From Pseudomonas gingeri (GTDB taxonomy: Bacteria; Pseudomonadota; Gammaproteobacteria; Pseudomonadales; Pseudomonadaceae), in assembly GCF_013386165.1 (NCBI RefSeq), contig NZ_JACAOS010000022.1, forward strand, positions 351,369 through 415,368: a DNA stretch of 64,000 nucleotides. Reading direction: 5' to 3'. The notes beneath the pieces were generated by a model, which saw only the letters and a list, made by a program, of their open reading frames with translations, was not told the origin of the DNA and ran no database searches. Each line of letters opens with the position of its first letter. Within the stretch, counting starts at the first letter, position 1. This document shows positions 54,834 to 63,480 of this stretch, one piece after another. A program made the translations under genes and the position numbers.

Positions 54834-55718
54834 ATGAAGATTGCATTTATCGGCTTGGGCAACATGGGCGCGCCGATGGCGCGCAACCTGATCAAGGCCG
54901 GGCATAGCCTGAACCTGTTTGACCTGAACAAGAGCGTATTGGAAGAACTGGCAGCCCTCGGCGGGACGATCAGCGAATCGCCGAAAGTCGCGGCCCAGGG
55001 CAGCGAACTGGTGATCACCATGCTGCCGGCGGCGGCGCATGTGCGTAGCGTCTGGCTGGGTGAAGAGGGCGTGCTGGCCGGGATCGGCCGGGGCGTGCCG
55101 GCGGTGGATTGCAGCACCATCGATCCGCAGACCGCCAAGGACGTTGCGGCGGCGGCGGCCAAGCAGGGCGTGGCCATGGCCGATGCGCCAGTGTCCGGCG
55201 GTACCGGCGGTGCGGCGGCCGGGACCCTGACCTTTATGGTCGGGGCTTCGGCAGAACTGTTCACCACTCTGCAGCCGGTACTGGCGCAGATGGGCCGCAA
55301 TATCGTCCATTGCGGCGAAGTGGGCACCGGGCAGATCGCCAAGATCTGCAACAACCTGCTGCTGGGGATTTCCATGGTCGGCGTCAGTGAGGCGATGGCC
55401 CTCGGCGCGGCGCTGGGGATCGACACCCAGGTGCTGGCCGGGGTGATCAACAGTTCCACCGGGCGTTGCTGGAGTTCGGAGAGCTATAATCCGTGGCCGG
55501 GGATCGTCGACACGGCGCCGGCGTCACGGGGTTATACCGGCGGTTTCGGTGCCGAGCTGATGCTGAAGGACCTCGGGCTGGCGACCGAAGCGGCTCGCCA
55601 GGCGCATCAGCCGGTGGTGCTGGGGGCCGTGGCGCAACAGCTTTACCAGGCGATGAGCCTGCGTGGGGAAGGTGGCCAGGATTTCTCAGCGATTATCAAC
55701 GCGTATCGCAAGCCCTGA
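54834..55718 (+). CDS. mmsB: 3-hydroxyisobutyrate dehydrogenase
   Basis: This 294-aa NAD+-dependent beta-hydroxyacid dehydrogenase makes methylmalonate semialdehyde, the MmsA substrate. The Rossmann motif FIGLGNMGAPMARNLIKAGH, substrate motif DAPVSGGTGGAAAGTL, the Lys motif GQIAKICNNLLLG and the C-terminal cofactor motif are present. It is cotranscribed with mmsA. A REPIN follows. Confidence 0.96.
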   Translation: MKIAFIGLGNMGAPMARNLIKAGHSLNLFDLNKSVLEELAALGGTISESPKVAAQGSELVITMLPAAAHVRSVWLGEEGVLAGIGRGVPAVDCSTIDPQTAKDVAAAAAKQGVAMADAPVSGGTGGAAAGTLTFMVGASAELFTTLQPVLAQMGRNIVHCGEVGTGQIAKICNNLLLGISMVGVSEAMALGAALGIDTQVLAGVINSSTGRCWSSESYNPWPGIVDTAPASRGYTGGFGAELMLKDLGLATEAARQAHQPVVLGAVAQQLYQAMSLRGEGGQDFSAIINAYRKP

Positions 55719-55739
55719 CGCCAGGAGGCCTGCACGAAC

Positions 55740-55827
55740 CCCTGTAGGAGCGAGCTTGCTCGCGATGAGGCCCTGGCCTTGAGTTGTTCTTGCTGGCCTC
55801 ATCGCCAGCAAGCTGGCTCCTACAGGG
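55740..55827. repeat. REPIN
   Basis: CCTGTAGGAGCGAGCTTGCTCGCGATGAGG is mirrored by CCTCATCGCCAGCAAGCTGGCTCCTACAGG, between mmsB and polB. Confidence 0.87.
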
Positions 55828-55915
55828 TTTGTGGCGTTCTTCTGGGTATGTACGACACCTGAAGGGCCAGGGCGCGTAGAATCATCCCCCTGAAAATGCT
55901 TTCGAGGTGTGGGTG

Positions 55916-58279
55916 GTGGATCTACAGCAGGGTTTTGTCCTGACCCGGCACTGGCGCGACACCCCCGCGGGCACGCAGGTCGAGTTCTGGCTGGCCACCG
56001 ACAACGGTCCCCGGCATGTCCGGCTACCGCCGCAACCCTCCGTCGCCTTCATTCCCGTCGCCCATCGCCAACGCGCCGAAGCCTTGCTGCGCGGCGAGCG
56101 CGGGGTCGAGCTACGTCCCCTGGAATTGCTCGACTTCCACCATCGCCCGGTCCTTGGCTTGTATTGCCAGCAGCACCGGCAACTGATGAACATCGAGAAG
56201 CTGCTGCGCAAGGGTGGCGTCGATGTCTATGAAGCCGATGTCCGTCCGCCCGAGCGCTACCTGATGGAGCGCTTTATCACCGCCCCGGCCCAGTTCGGCG
56301 GCACCGCCAATCCGGACGGCCCGCTGCTCGACACCCAGATGAAGCCGGCGCCGGGTTATCGACCGCGCTTGAAACTGGTGTCCCTGGATATAGAAACCAC
56401 CATGCAGGGCGATCTGTACTCCATCGCCCTGGAAGGCTGCGGCGAGCGTCAGGTCTACATGTTGGGCCCGGCAAACGGCGACGCGACTTCGGTCGATTTC
56501 AAGTTCGACTACCGTGACACCCGTGCCGAGCTGCTCGAAGCCCTGAACGACTGGCTGGCCCTGCACGACCCCGACGCAATCATCGGCTGGAACCTGGTGC
56601 AGTTCGACCTGCGGGTGCTGCACGAACACGCCGAGCGCCTGAAGGTGCCGTTGCGCCTGGGCCGTGGCGGCGACGTCATGGGCTGGCGCGACAACGGCGC
56701 GCGCAACACCCATTACTTCGCGGCGGCCGCCGGCCGCTTGATCATCGACGGCATCGAGGCCCTGCGTTCGGCGACCTGGAGTTTTCCCTCCTTCAGCCTC
56801 GAATACGTGGCGCAGCACCTGCTGGGCGAGGGCAAGTCCATCGACAATCCGTACCAGCGCATGGACGAGATCGACCGCATGTTCGCCGAGGACAAGCCCG
56901 CCCTGGCGCGCTACAACCTCAAGGACTGCGAGCTGGTGACACGGATCTTCGACAAGACCCAGTTGCTGACCTTCCTGCTCGAACGCGCCACGGTCACCGG
57001 TCTGCCCACTGACCGCAGCGGCGGTTCGGTAGCGGCCTTCACCCATCTTTACCTGCCGTTGATGCATCGCCAGGGTTTCGTCGCGCCGAACCTGGGGGAG
57101 CGCACTCCCGAAGCCAGCCCCGGCGGTTTTGTAATGGACTCGCGACCCGGTTTGTACGAGTCGGTGTTGGTGCTCGATTACAAAAGCCTTTATCCGTCGA
57201 TCATCCGCACCTTCCTGATCGACCCGGTGGGGCTGGTGGAAGGACTGCGCCATCCCGACGACAGCGACTCGGTTGCCGGCTTTCGCGGCGCGCGTTTTTC
57301 CCGTACGCGGCATTGCCTGCCGGCCATCGTCGAGAGTGTCTGGCAGGGCCGTGAGACGGCCAAGCGTGAGCACAATGCGCCGCTGTCCCAGGCCCTGAAG
57401 ATCATCATGAACGCCTTCTACGGCGTGCTTGGCTCCAGCGGCTGCCGCTTCTTCGATACGCGCCTGGCGTCCTCCATCACCCTGCGTGGCCACGAGATCA
57501 TGCGCCGGACCCGGCAGTTGATCGAAGCCCAGGGCTACACGGTGATCTATGGCGACACCGACTCCACCTTCGTCTGGCTCAAGCGTGCCCACAGCGATGA
57601 AGATGCCGCGCAGATCGGCCGTAGCCTGGTGGCTCAGGTCAACCAATGGTGGCGCGAGCACTTGCAACAGGAACTCGGGTTGAACAGCGCCCTGGAGTTG
57701 CAGTTCGAAACCCATTTCAGTCGCTTCCTGATGCCGACCATTCGCGGTGCCGAGGAGGGCAGCAAGAAACGTTATGCCGGCTTGGTGACCAAGGCCGATG
57801 GTTCCCAGGAAATGATCTACAAGGGGCTGGAGACCGTGCGCAGCGATTGGTCGCCACTGGCCCAGGATTTCCAGCAGGAGCTGTACCGCCGGATCTTCGA
57901 CCGGGTGCCGTATCAGGACTATGTGCGCGACTATGTGCGCCGGACCCTGGCGGGTGAGTTGGATGACCGCCTGGTTTACCGCAAGCGTCTGCGCCGCCAG
58001 TTGGGCGACTACCAGCGCAACGTGCCGCCCCATGTGCGGGCGGCGCGCCTGGCCGATGAGTACAACGATGCCCAGGGCCGACCCCGGCAGTACCAGAGCG
58101 GTGGCTGGATCAGCTACGTGATCACCCTGGCCGGTCCCGAGCCGCTGGAGATACGCCGCGCGCCGATTGACTACGACCACTACATCAGCCGGCAGCTACA
58201 ACCGGTGGCGGACGCGATCCTGCCCTTTGTGCAGGATGATTTCAGTACCCTGATCGGCGGGCAGCTCGGGTTGTTCTGA
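55916..58279 (+). CDS. polB: DNA polymerase II (family B)
   Basis: This 787-aa damage-inducible polymerase has the 3'-5' exonuclease domain (DIETT near 158, IGWNLVQFD near 224, YNLKDCEL near 340) and polymerase motifs A (DYKSLYPSIIRTFLIDP near 422), B (KIIMNAFYGVLGSSG near 495) and C (YGDTDST near 545), all intact. It copies past lesions and restarts forks. I chose GTG 55916 because it gives the usual pseudomonad length; GTG at 55907 and 55913 are alternatives, with GAGGTG just upstream. I see no clear LexA box. Confidence 0.93.
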   Translation: MDLQQGFVLTRHWRDTPAGTQVEFWLATDNGPRHVRLPPQPSVAFIPVAHRQRAEALLRGERGVELRPLELLDFHHRPVLGLYCQQHRQLMNIEKLLRKGGVDVYEADVRPPERYLMERFITAPAQFGGTANPDGPLLDTQMKPAPGYRPRLKLVSLDIETTMQGDLYSIALEGCGERQVYMLGPANGDATSVDFKFDYRDTRAELLEALNDWLALHDPDAIIGWNLVQFDLRVLHEHAERLKVPLRLGRGGDVMGWRDNGARNTHYFAAAAGRLIIDGIEALRSATWSFPSFSLEYVAQHLLGEGKSIDNPYQRMDEIDRMFAEDKPALARYNLKDCELVTRIFDKTQLLTFLLERATVTGLPTDRSGGSVAAFTHLYLPLMHRQGFVAPNLGERTPEASPGGFVMDSRPGLYESVLVLDYKSLYPSIIRTFLIDPVGLVEGLRHPDDSDSVAGFRGARFSRTRHCLPAIVESVWQGRETAKREHNAPLSQALKIIMNAFYGVLGSSGCRFFDTRLASSITLRGHEIMRRTRQLIEAQGYTVIYGDTDSTFVWLKRAHSDEDAAQIGRSLVAQVNQWWREHLQQELGLNSALELQFETHFSRFLMPTIRGAEEGSKKRYAGLVTKADGSQEMIYKGLETVRSDWSPLAQDFQQELYRRIFDRVPYQDYVRDYVRRTLAGELDDRLVYRKRLRRQLGDYQRNVPPHVRAARLADEYNDAQGRPRQYQSGGWISYVITLAGPEPLEIRRAPIDYDHYISRQLQPVADAILPFVQDDFSTLIGGQLGLF

Positions 58280-58297
58280 GCCGCCCAGGTGCCGGCT

Positions 58298-59932
58298 TCA
58301 GAGACTGAAGCGCGCCACCAGCCGATGCATGTCCGCCGCCAGTCGCGACAGTTCGGTACTCGCCACCGAGGTCTGCTGGGCGCCGGTGGCACTGTGCACG
58401 GACAGGTCGCGAATGCTCGTCAGGTTGCGGTCCACGGTCCGCGCCACTTCGGCTTGCTCTTCGGAGCCGGCGGCGATACGCAGGTTCATCTCGTTGATCT
58501 GGTTGATGGCCGTGGAGATTTCCGTCAGCGCGGTGCCCGCTTCGTGGGCGATGCGCAAGGTGTCCTGGGCTTCCTGGCAGCTGTCCTGCATGGCGCTGGT
58601 GACCTGCTCGGTGCCCTGGCGAATGCGCTCGATGATCTGCGAAATTTCCCCTGTCGATTGTTGTGTGCGCCCGGCCAGGGCACGCACTTCGTCGGCCACC
58701 ACCGCAAATCCGCGGCCTTGTTCTCCAGCCCGGGCGGCCTCGATGGCGGCGTTGAGGGCCAACAGGTTGGTCTGCTCGGCGATGGTGCGGATCACCTCCA
58801 GGACCTGGCTGATGTCCTGGGACTGTGCCGCCAGTTGCTGGACATCGCCGCTGGTGCTTTGCACGGTGGCGCTGAGCTTCTCGATGGCGGCAACGGTGTG
58901 GGTGACGCGGTCGGAGCCGACCTGGCTGGACTGGCCGGACGAGCGTGCGGCATCCGAGGCCGAGGCGGCGTTGCGGGCCACGGCGTCGACAGCCACGGTC
59001 ATCTGGTTCACCGCCGTGGCCGCCTGTTCGATCTCCTGGTTCTGGCGTTGCAGGCCGCGGCTGGATTCACCGGTGACGCTGCTCATTTCTTCAGCGGCCG
59101 AGGCCAGTTGCGTGGACGAGTCGCCGATCAGGCGGATGGTTTCGCGCAGGTTGTTCTGCATCGTGCTGGCGGATTTGAGCAGGGTCGACAACTCGTCCTT
59201 GCCCTCGATCACGATCTCGCTGCGCAGGTCGCCACGGGCGATGGTGTCGTTGATCGCCAGCGCGTACTTCAGCGGTTCGACGATGCTGCGGGTGAAGAAA
59301 AAGGCCAGGGCCAGGGTGACGAGGGCGGCGATGATGATCAGCGCGACGATGACGTTGAAGCTGCTGTGGTAGGTCTGGTCGGAGTCCCGGCCGGACTGTT
59401 TGGCACCGTCGATATTCAACTGCACCAACTGGTCGATCGCCTGCTGCATCTGTTTATTCAGCGGCACCTGTTCGTCCAGCAGGGCGGCCGCTTCGGGGTA
59501 CTGGCCTTTCTGACTGAGGTCGATGCAGCTATCAGACAGGCGGGCCAGACGCTGCATGCCGTCGCTGACCACCGTGAACAGTTGTCGTTCCTGGTCGCTG
59601 CTGATGTAGGCGTTGTAGCTCTGCAGTTGAGCGAGCAGATCGGTACGCAAGGTGTGAATGTTCTGCACGGTGGTGTCATGCGCAGCGGAGTTGGTTGCGG
59701 AATTGGTCTGGCCGATCAGGCGACGGCTTTCCAGCAAGAGCTTCAGGCCCGCGACGTTGAGTCGGTCAGCGGCGATGACGCCGGCCATGGAGTGCTCTTC
59801 CAGTTGCGCGGCCAGGCCACGGATCGACTGCATGTTCGACAGGGAGAACAACCCCAGGATCACCAGCAGCAAGGTGATGACAGCGAAACTCAGGGCAGCG
59901 CGAACGGGGATCTTGAGGTTCCTCAACAGCAT
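58298..59932 (-). CDS. Methyl-accepting chemotaxis protein (4HB-type sensor)
   Basis: This 544-aa chemoreceptor has TM1 (about 12-31), a periplasmic four-helix-bundle ligand domain (about 32-188), TM2 (about 190-211, VALIIIAALVTLALAFFFT), HAMP (about 212-265) and a signalling domain. The hairpin tip EQGRGFAVVADEVRALAGR lies near 405, where CheA and CheW bind. The ligand is not readable. It has no CheR-binding pentapeptide at its end (VARFSL). It is convergent with polB. Confidence 0.95.
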   Translation of the reverse strand: MLLRNLKIPVRAALSFAVITLLLVILGLFSLSNMQSIRGLAAQLEEHSMAGVIAADRLNVAGLKLLLESRRLIGQTNSATNSAAHDTTVQNIHTLRTDLLAQLQSYNAYISSDQERQLFTVVSDGMQRLARLSDSCIDLSQKGQYPEAAALLDEQVPLNKQMQQAIDQLVQLNIDGAKQSGRDSDQTYHSSFNVIVALIIIAALVTLALAFFFTRSIVEPLKYALAINDTIARGDLRSEIVIEGKDELSTLLKSASTMQNNLRETIRLIGDSSTQLASAAEEMSSVTGESSRGLQRQNQEIEQAATAVNQMTVAVDAVARNAASASDAARSSGQSSQVGSDRVTHTVAAIEKLSATVQSTSGDVQQLAAQSQDISQVLEVIRTIAEQTNLLALNAAIEAARAGEQGRGFAVVADEVRALAGRTQQSTGEISQIIERIRQGTEQVTSAMQDSCQEAQDTLRIAHEAGTALTEISTAINQINEMNLRIAAGSEEQAEVARTVDRNLTSIRDLSVHSATGAQQTSVASTELSRLAADMHRLVARFSL

Positions 59933-60407
59933 GACGAACGGCTCCTGAACAGGGTCGGGTAGGGAGGGTTTTCTGGAAAAAAGGCGGGTTCTTTCTGAAT
60001 GTCACGATGGTGGCACAATAATGTTTCAGCCCGCAGGGGGGAGCGATTGAATTAACTAATCAGACCGATAGTTTTTCGGTCGAAGGGCGGCCCAGCGCCG
60101 CAAGCGGGCGCTTGCAGGCACCAGATTGGCGCAACGGCTGCACCTGTCTCGCGCCTTGGCGCTACCAAACGACCCCTTCTCTGACCCCTCAATGGGGCTT
60201 CAGTGGGATTTCGAATCTCAAAAGAGACGGCGATGGCCTTGCTCGGAAAATAAGCGTCTACGCTGAGCGAGCATGGGAATGAACAATTTGCACAAGCAGA
60301 TGTATCCATTTTCAGTGGTTTAGTAGCGCCAATCGAAAAGCCTCCTCACAGCACTGCCCCTTCAAGATCGGACCGTCGCGTACGAACAGGACGGCTCATG
60401 ATTTTTC
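59933..60407. other. Divergent intergenic region upstream of the NCS1 transporter
   Basis: No gene is visible in these 475 bp. They hold the mcp promoter side, a hairpin GACCGA/TCGGTC (60062-60080) and an NtrC-like dyad at 60118. Antisense frames here have no ribosome-binding site or family resemblance. Confidence 0.5.
60118..60132. promoter_or_regulatory. NtrC-like binding site
   Basis: GCACCAGATTGGCGC matches the NtrC consensus GCACCA-N3-TGGTGC at 11 of 12 fixed positions, with AA following as in the extended site. It lies about 290 bp upstream of the sigma-54 promoter. Confidence 0.5.
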
Positions 60408-60423
60408 TGGCGCGTATTTTGCT
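60408..60423 (+). promoter_or_regulatory. Sigma-54 (RpoN) promoter of the NCS1 transporter
   Basis: TGGCGCGTATTTTGCT differs from TGGCACG-N4-TTGCW at one position and keeps GG and GC 10 bp apart. It lies 100 bp before the chosen ATG. Confidence 0.7.
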
Positions 60424-60522
60424 GATGCGTGTCTATCAGGTTTGCGGTTGTGGCCAATATCGCACGTACATGTATTCAAAATAACGCCAATCAGAATGCG
60501 AAAAATCATGGGAGTTACCCCA

Positions 60523-62001
60523 ATGTCTATCGATGCACATCAGGTCCCGGTGGTTGTCATCACCGGTGCCCACGCTCAGCTCTACAACCAGGATCTCGCC
60601 CCCACATCGCAGCAGGGACGTACCTGGGGGACATTCAGCCTGTTCTCGATGTGGATGTCCGACGTTCACTCGGTCGGCGGCTATACCTTTGCCGCCAGCC
60701 TGTTCTTTCTCGGGCTGAAGGGCTGGCAGGTGCTGCTCTCGATGATTGTCGGGATCACCCTCGTCTACTTCCTGATGAACCTGATCGGCAGGCCATCGCA
60801 AAAGTACGGCATCCCCTTTCCGGTGGTCGCGCGCATGTCCTTCGGCGTCATGGGCGCCAACCTCGCGGCGATAGTGCGTGGGGTCGTGGGCATCGTCTGG
60901 TATGGCGTGCAGACCTATTTCGCTTCCAAGGCCGTGCAGGTGCTGGTGATTGCGGTGCTGCCTTCAGCGGCGGATCTCACCCACAACAGCCTGCTGGGGC
61001 TTTCCACCCTGGGCTGGATCAGCTTCGCCTTCATGTGGTTCTTCCAGCTGGTGATCTTCCTGGCCGGGATGGAGACGATTCGCAAATTCATCGATTTCTG
61101 CGGCCCGGTGGTCTATCTGGTCATGTTCGCGCTGGCCGGCTGGATGATCTCGAAGACCGGCCTGGACAGCTTCTCGATGCAGTTTTCCGACAAACACTTC
61201 ACGGGGCTGGAGTCGATCGGCCTGATGGCCAGCGCCGCGATGCTGATCGTCGCCTACTTCGCCGCACTGCTGCTGAACTTCGGCGACTTCTCTCGGTTCG
61301 CCAAGAGTGAAGCGGTGATGAAGAAGGGCAACTTCTGGGGCCTGCCGGTGAACTTCATCGTCTTTGCGATCATCACGGTGATTGTGACCGGCGGTTCGAT
61401 GAAGGTGTTTGGCGAGGCGATCATGGACCCGGTGCTGATTGTCGAGAAAATCAACAATCCACTGGTCTCGATCATCGGCGCGATCACCTTCATCGTTGCG
61501 ACCATGGGCATCAATATCGTCGCGAACTTTGTCTCGCCGGCCTATGACATCGCCAATCTGGCGCCGCAGAAAATCAACTTCAGACTGGGTGGCTTGATCA
61601 CCTCGATCCTGTCGGTGCTGGTCTGCCCTTGGCTGTTCGTATCGAGCCCCCAGGCGATCACGATCTTTGTGAGTATCTTCGGGGCGGTGCTGGGGCCGAT
61701 GTTCGGCATCATGGTCGCCGACTATTACGTGGTGAAGCGCCAGGTCATCAAGCTGGAGGATCTGTACACGCTGTCGCCTCAGGGCTCGCTGTATTTCGAG
61801 GGCGGCTGGAACACCAAGGCCTTGTTCGCGCTGATCGTTTCGGGAAGCCTGTCGATCGGCTTGGCACTGTTGGGCGCCTTCGGCTTGATCTTCAATGTCG
61901 GTGACTGGGGCTGGCTGATCGGTGCCGGCAGTGGCGCGATTGTCTATGTGCTGGCCAATCGGCGGGGGACGGCCGTTTCCGCGCTCGGCGAAACCGTCTA
62001 G
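60523..62001 (+). CDS. NCS1 family nucleobase/allantoin-type transporter
   Basis: This 492-aa permease has about twelve membrane segments and NCS1 landmarks (FSLFSMWMSDVHSVGGYTFAASLFFLGLKGWQ, GIPFPVVARMSFGVMGANLAA, VWYGVQTYFASKA). NCS1 proteins import cytosine, uracil, allantoin, hydantoins or thiamine with H+ or Na+. GGAG lies before ATG 60523; in-frame ATG codons at 60508 and 60442 are alternatives, the latter less likely. A sigma-54 promoter and NtrC-like site point to a nitrogen source. Substrate undetermined. Confidence 0.9.
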   Translation: MSIDAHQVPVVVITGAHAQLYNQDLAPTSQQGRTWGTFSLFSMWMSDVHSVGGYTFAASLFFLGLKGWQVLLSMIVGITLVYFLMNLIGRPSQKYGIPFPVVARMSFGVMGANLAAIVRGVVGIVWYGVQTYFASKAVQVLVIAVLPSAADLTHNSLLGLSTLGWISFAFMWFFQLVIFLAGMETIRKFIDFCGPVVYLVMFALAGWMISKTGLDSFSMQFSDKHFTGLESIGLMASAAMLIVAYFAALLLNFGDFSRFAKSEAVMKKGNFWGLPVNFIVFAIITVIVTGGSMKVFGEAIMDPVLIVEKINNPLVSIIGAITFIVATMGINIVANFVSPAYDIANLAPQKINFRLGGLITSILSVLVCPWLFVSSPQAITIFVSIFGAVLGPMFGIMVADYYVVKRQVIKLEDLYTLSPQGSLYFEGGWNTKALFALIVSGSLSIGLALLGAFGLIFNVGDWGWLIGAGSGAIVYVLANRRGTAVSALGETV

Positions 62002-62080
62002 AGGGGCTATGGCGGCTGAGTGAAACGAGGGGACAGGGTCATCCGTCGTTTCACCCGCGGCCAGTTGCGGCGTCGTGGAA

Positions 62081-62428
62081 TCAGGCGAAGACGAAGTACT
62101 TGCGCACGGTTTCCACCACTTCCCAGGTGCCTTTCATCCCGGGCTCGATCACGAAGATATCGCCGGCACGCAGGTGGATCGGCGCCAGGCCTTCCGGGGT
62201 GATGATGCAGTAGCCTTCCTGGAAGTGGCAGTACTCCCACTTCACGTACTCGACGTACCATTTGCCCGGGGTGCAGATCCAGGTGCCCATGATCTTGCTG
62301 CCGTCTTCGCTGGTGTAGGCGTTGAGGTTGACGGTGTGCGGGTCGCCCGCCAGTTTTTCCCATTTGCAGGCATCGAGGACCGGCAATGGGTGAGTGTCGC
62401 GCAGAACGGTGATCGGTGGATTGGACAT
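62081..62428 (-). CDS. Small cupin-domain protein
   Basis: This 115-aa protein is a single cupin barrel (WEYCHFQEGYCIITPEGLAPIHLRAGDIFVIEPGMKGTW pattern, read as motifs EYCHFQEG and GDIFVIEPG) of the DUF861/(S)-ureidoglycine aminohydrolase-like type. One His and Glu remain in the first motif, so metal binding is possible. It is convergent with the NCS1 gene and follows the LysR gene by 39 bp on the same strand. CGGAG precedes the ATG. Purine/allantoin-related function would fit the neighbours but is unproven. Confidence 0.85.
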   Translation of the reverse strand: MSNPPITVLRDTHPLPVLDACKWEKLAGDPHTVNLNAYTSEDGSKIMGTWICTPGKWYVEYVKWEYCHFQEGYCIITPEGLAPIHLRAGDIFVIEPGMKGTWEVVETVRKYFVFA

Positions 62429-62467
62429 GCTGGACTCCGGGCGCAGGTGCTTGAGGAAGCCTGCACC

Positions 62468-63400
62468 CTAGCGGTCGCCGGCACCGGGCAGTTGTCCAGG
62501 GTCGACATCGACCTGCCCATGAGCGCATAACGCTTCGAGCAAAGCCTGGCCATAGCCCGGCAGGTGCTCGAATGATCGGGCGCAGAGCAGCAGCTTGCGC
62601 CGGGCCCAAGGCTCGGGCAGTGGGCGGCTGATAAAGGGCGCGCTGCCCGGCCAGCGATCCAGGGTCGCCTGGGGCACGATGCCGGGGCCCGCGCCGCGGG
62701 CGACCATACGCAACACGCCGTCAAACCCGTCGGCCCGCACCCGCAGGGACAGGCGCATGCCCAGATGCAGGGCCTGCTCTTCCAGATATGCCGCCAGGGC
62801 GCTGCCGGCGGGCAGGCCGACCTGTTCGTGGTGCAGGGTGTCGCTGAAGCGCAAGTGCGTTTGTTGCGCCAAAGGGTGGTCCCGGGGGATCGCCACCACC
62901 AGCGGATCGTCGCAAAAGGGCCGGGTCTGCAAGTCCTGGGTATCCACTGCGTCGGAGACAATACCGATATCCGCCGCGCCCTGGCGGATGGCGTGGACGA
63001 TGCGCTGGCTGGGCAGTTCCTGCAGGTCAAGGTCGATATGCGGGTGAGTGCGCAGGAAGTCGGCGAGCCGTTCTGGCAGGTATTCGCTGACGGCGGCGCT
63101 GTTGCCCAGCAGGCGGACCTGGCCTTTCACGCCACGGGCGTACTCGGCCAGGTCCTGGCGCAGCCGTTCGGCCTGTTGCAGCATCAGCCGGGCATGCTGG
63201 GCCAGGGCCTTGCCGGCGGGCGTGGGGGTGACGCCACGGCGACCGCGCTGAAAAAACGGCATGCCGAAGGAGGCTTCCAGGGCGCGTATCCGTGCACTGG
63301 CGGCGGGCAGGGACAAGTGACTGCGCGCGGCCCCGGCGGTGATATTGCCCGCGTCGAGGATGTTCAGGTACAGCCGAAGGTCGATCAGGTCGAAGTGCAT
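62468..63400 (-). CDS. LysR-type transcriptional regulator
   Basis: This 310-aa protein has an N-terminal HTH (about 1-62; LIDLRLYLNILDAGNITAGAARSHLSLPAASARIRALEASFG) and a LysR effector domain (about 90-295). A GAGAGAGG segment precedes the ATG. It is divergent from the TauE/SafE gene (80-bp gap) and upstream of the cupin gene on the same strand, so it may control either. Confidence 0.92.
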   Translation of the reverse strand: MHFDLIDLRLYLNILDAGNITAGAARSHLSLPAASARIRALEASFGMPFFQRGRRGVTPTPAGKALAQHARLMLQQAERLRQDLAEYARGVKGQVRLLGNSAAVSEYLPERLADFLRTHPHIDLDLQELPSQRIVHAIRQGAADIGIVSDAVDTQDLQTRPFCDDPLVVAIPRDHPLAQQTHLRFSDTLHHEQVGLPAGSALAAYLEEQALHLGMRLSLRVRADGFDGVLRMVARGAGPGIVPQATLDRWPGSAPFISRPLPEPWARRKLLLCARSFEHLPGYGQALLEALCAHGQVDVDPGQLPGAGDR

Positions 63401-63480
63401 GCTAAGCCTCTCTCTTTACAAGAGGCTAGCTCAATGCATGACAGATTTTCAAACCCGCGGACCGGGTCCAGTCTATGGGC

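Noticed and set aside
60436..60801. 121-codon minus-strand frame over the start of the NCS1 gene
   Set aside because: It is a shadow of the permease N-terminus, has no start signals and covers the sigma-54-driven leader.
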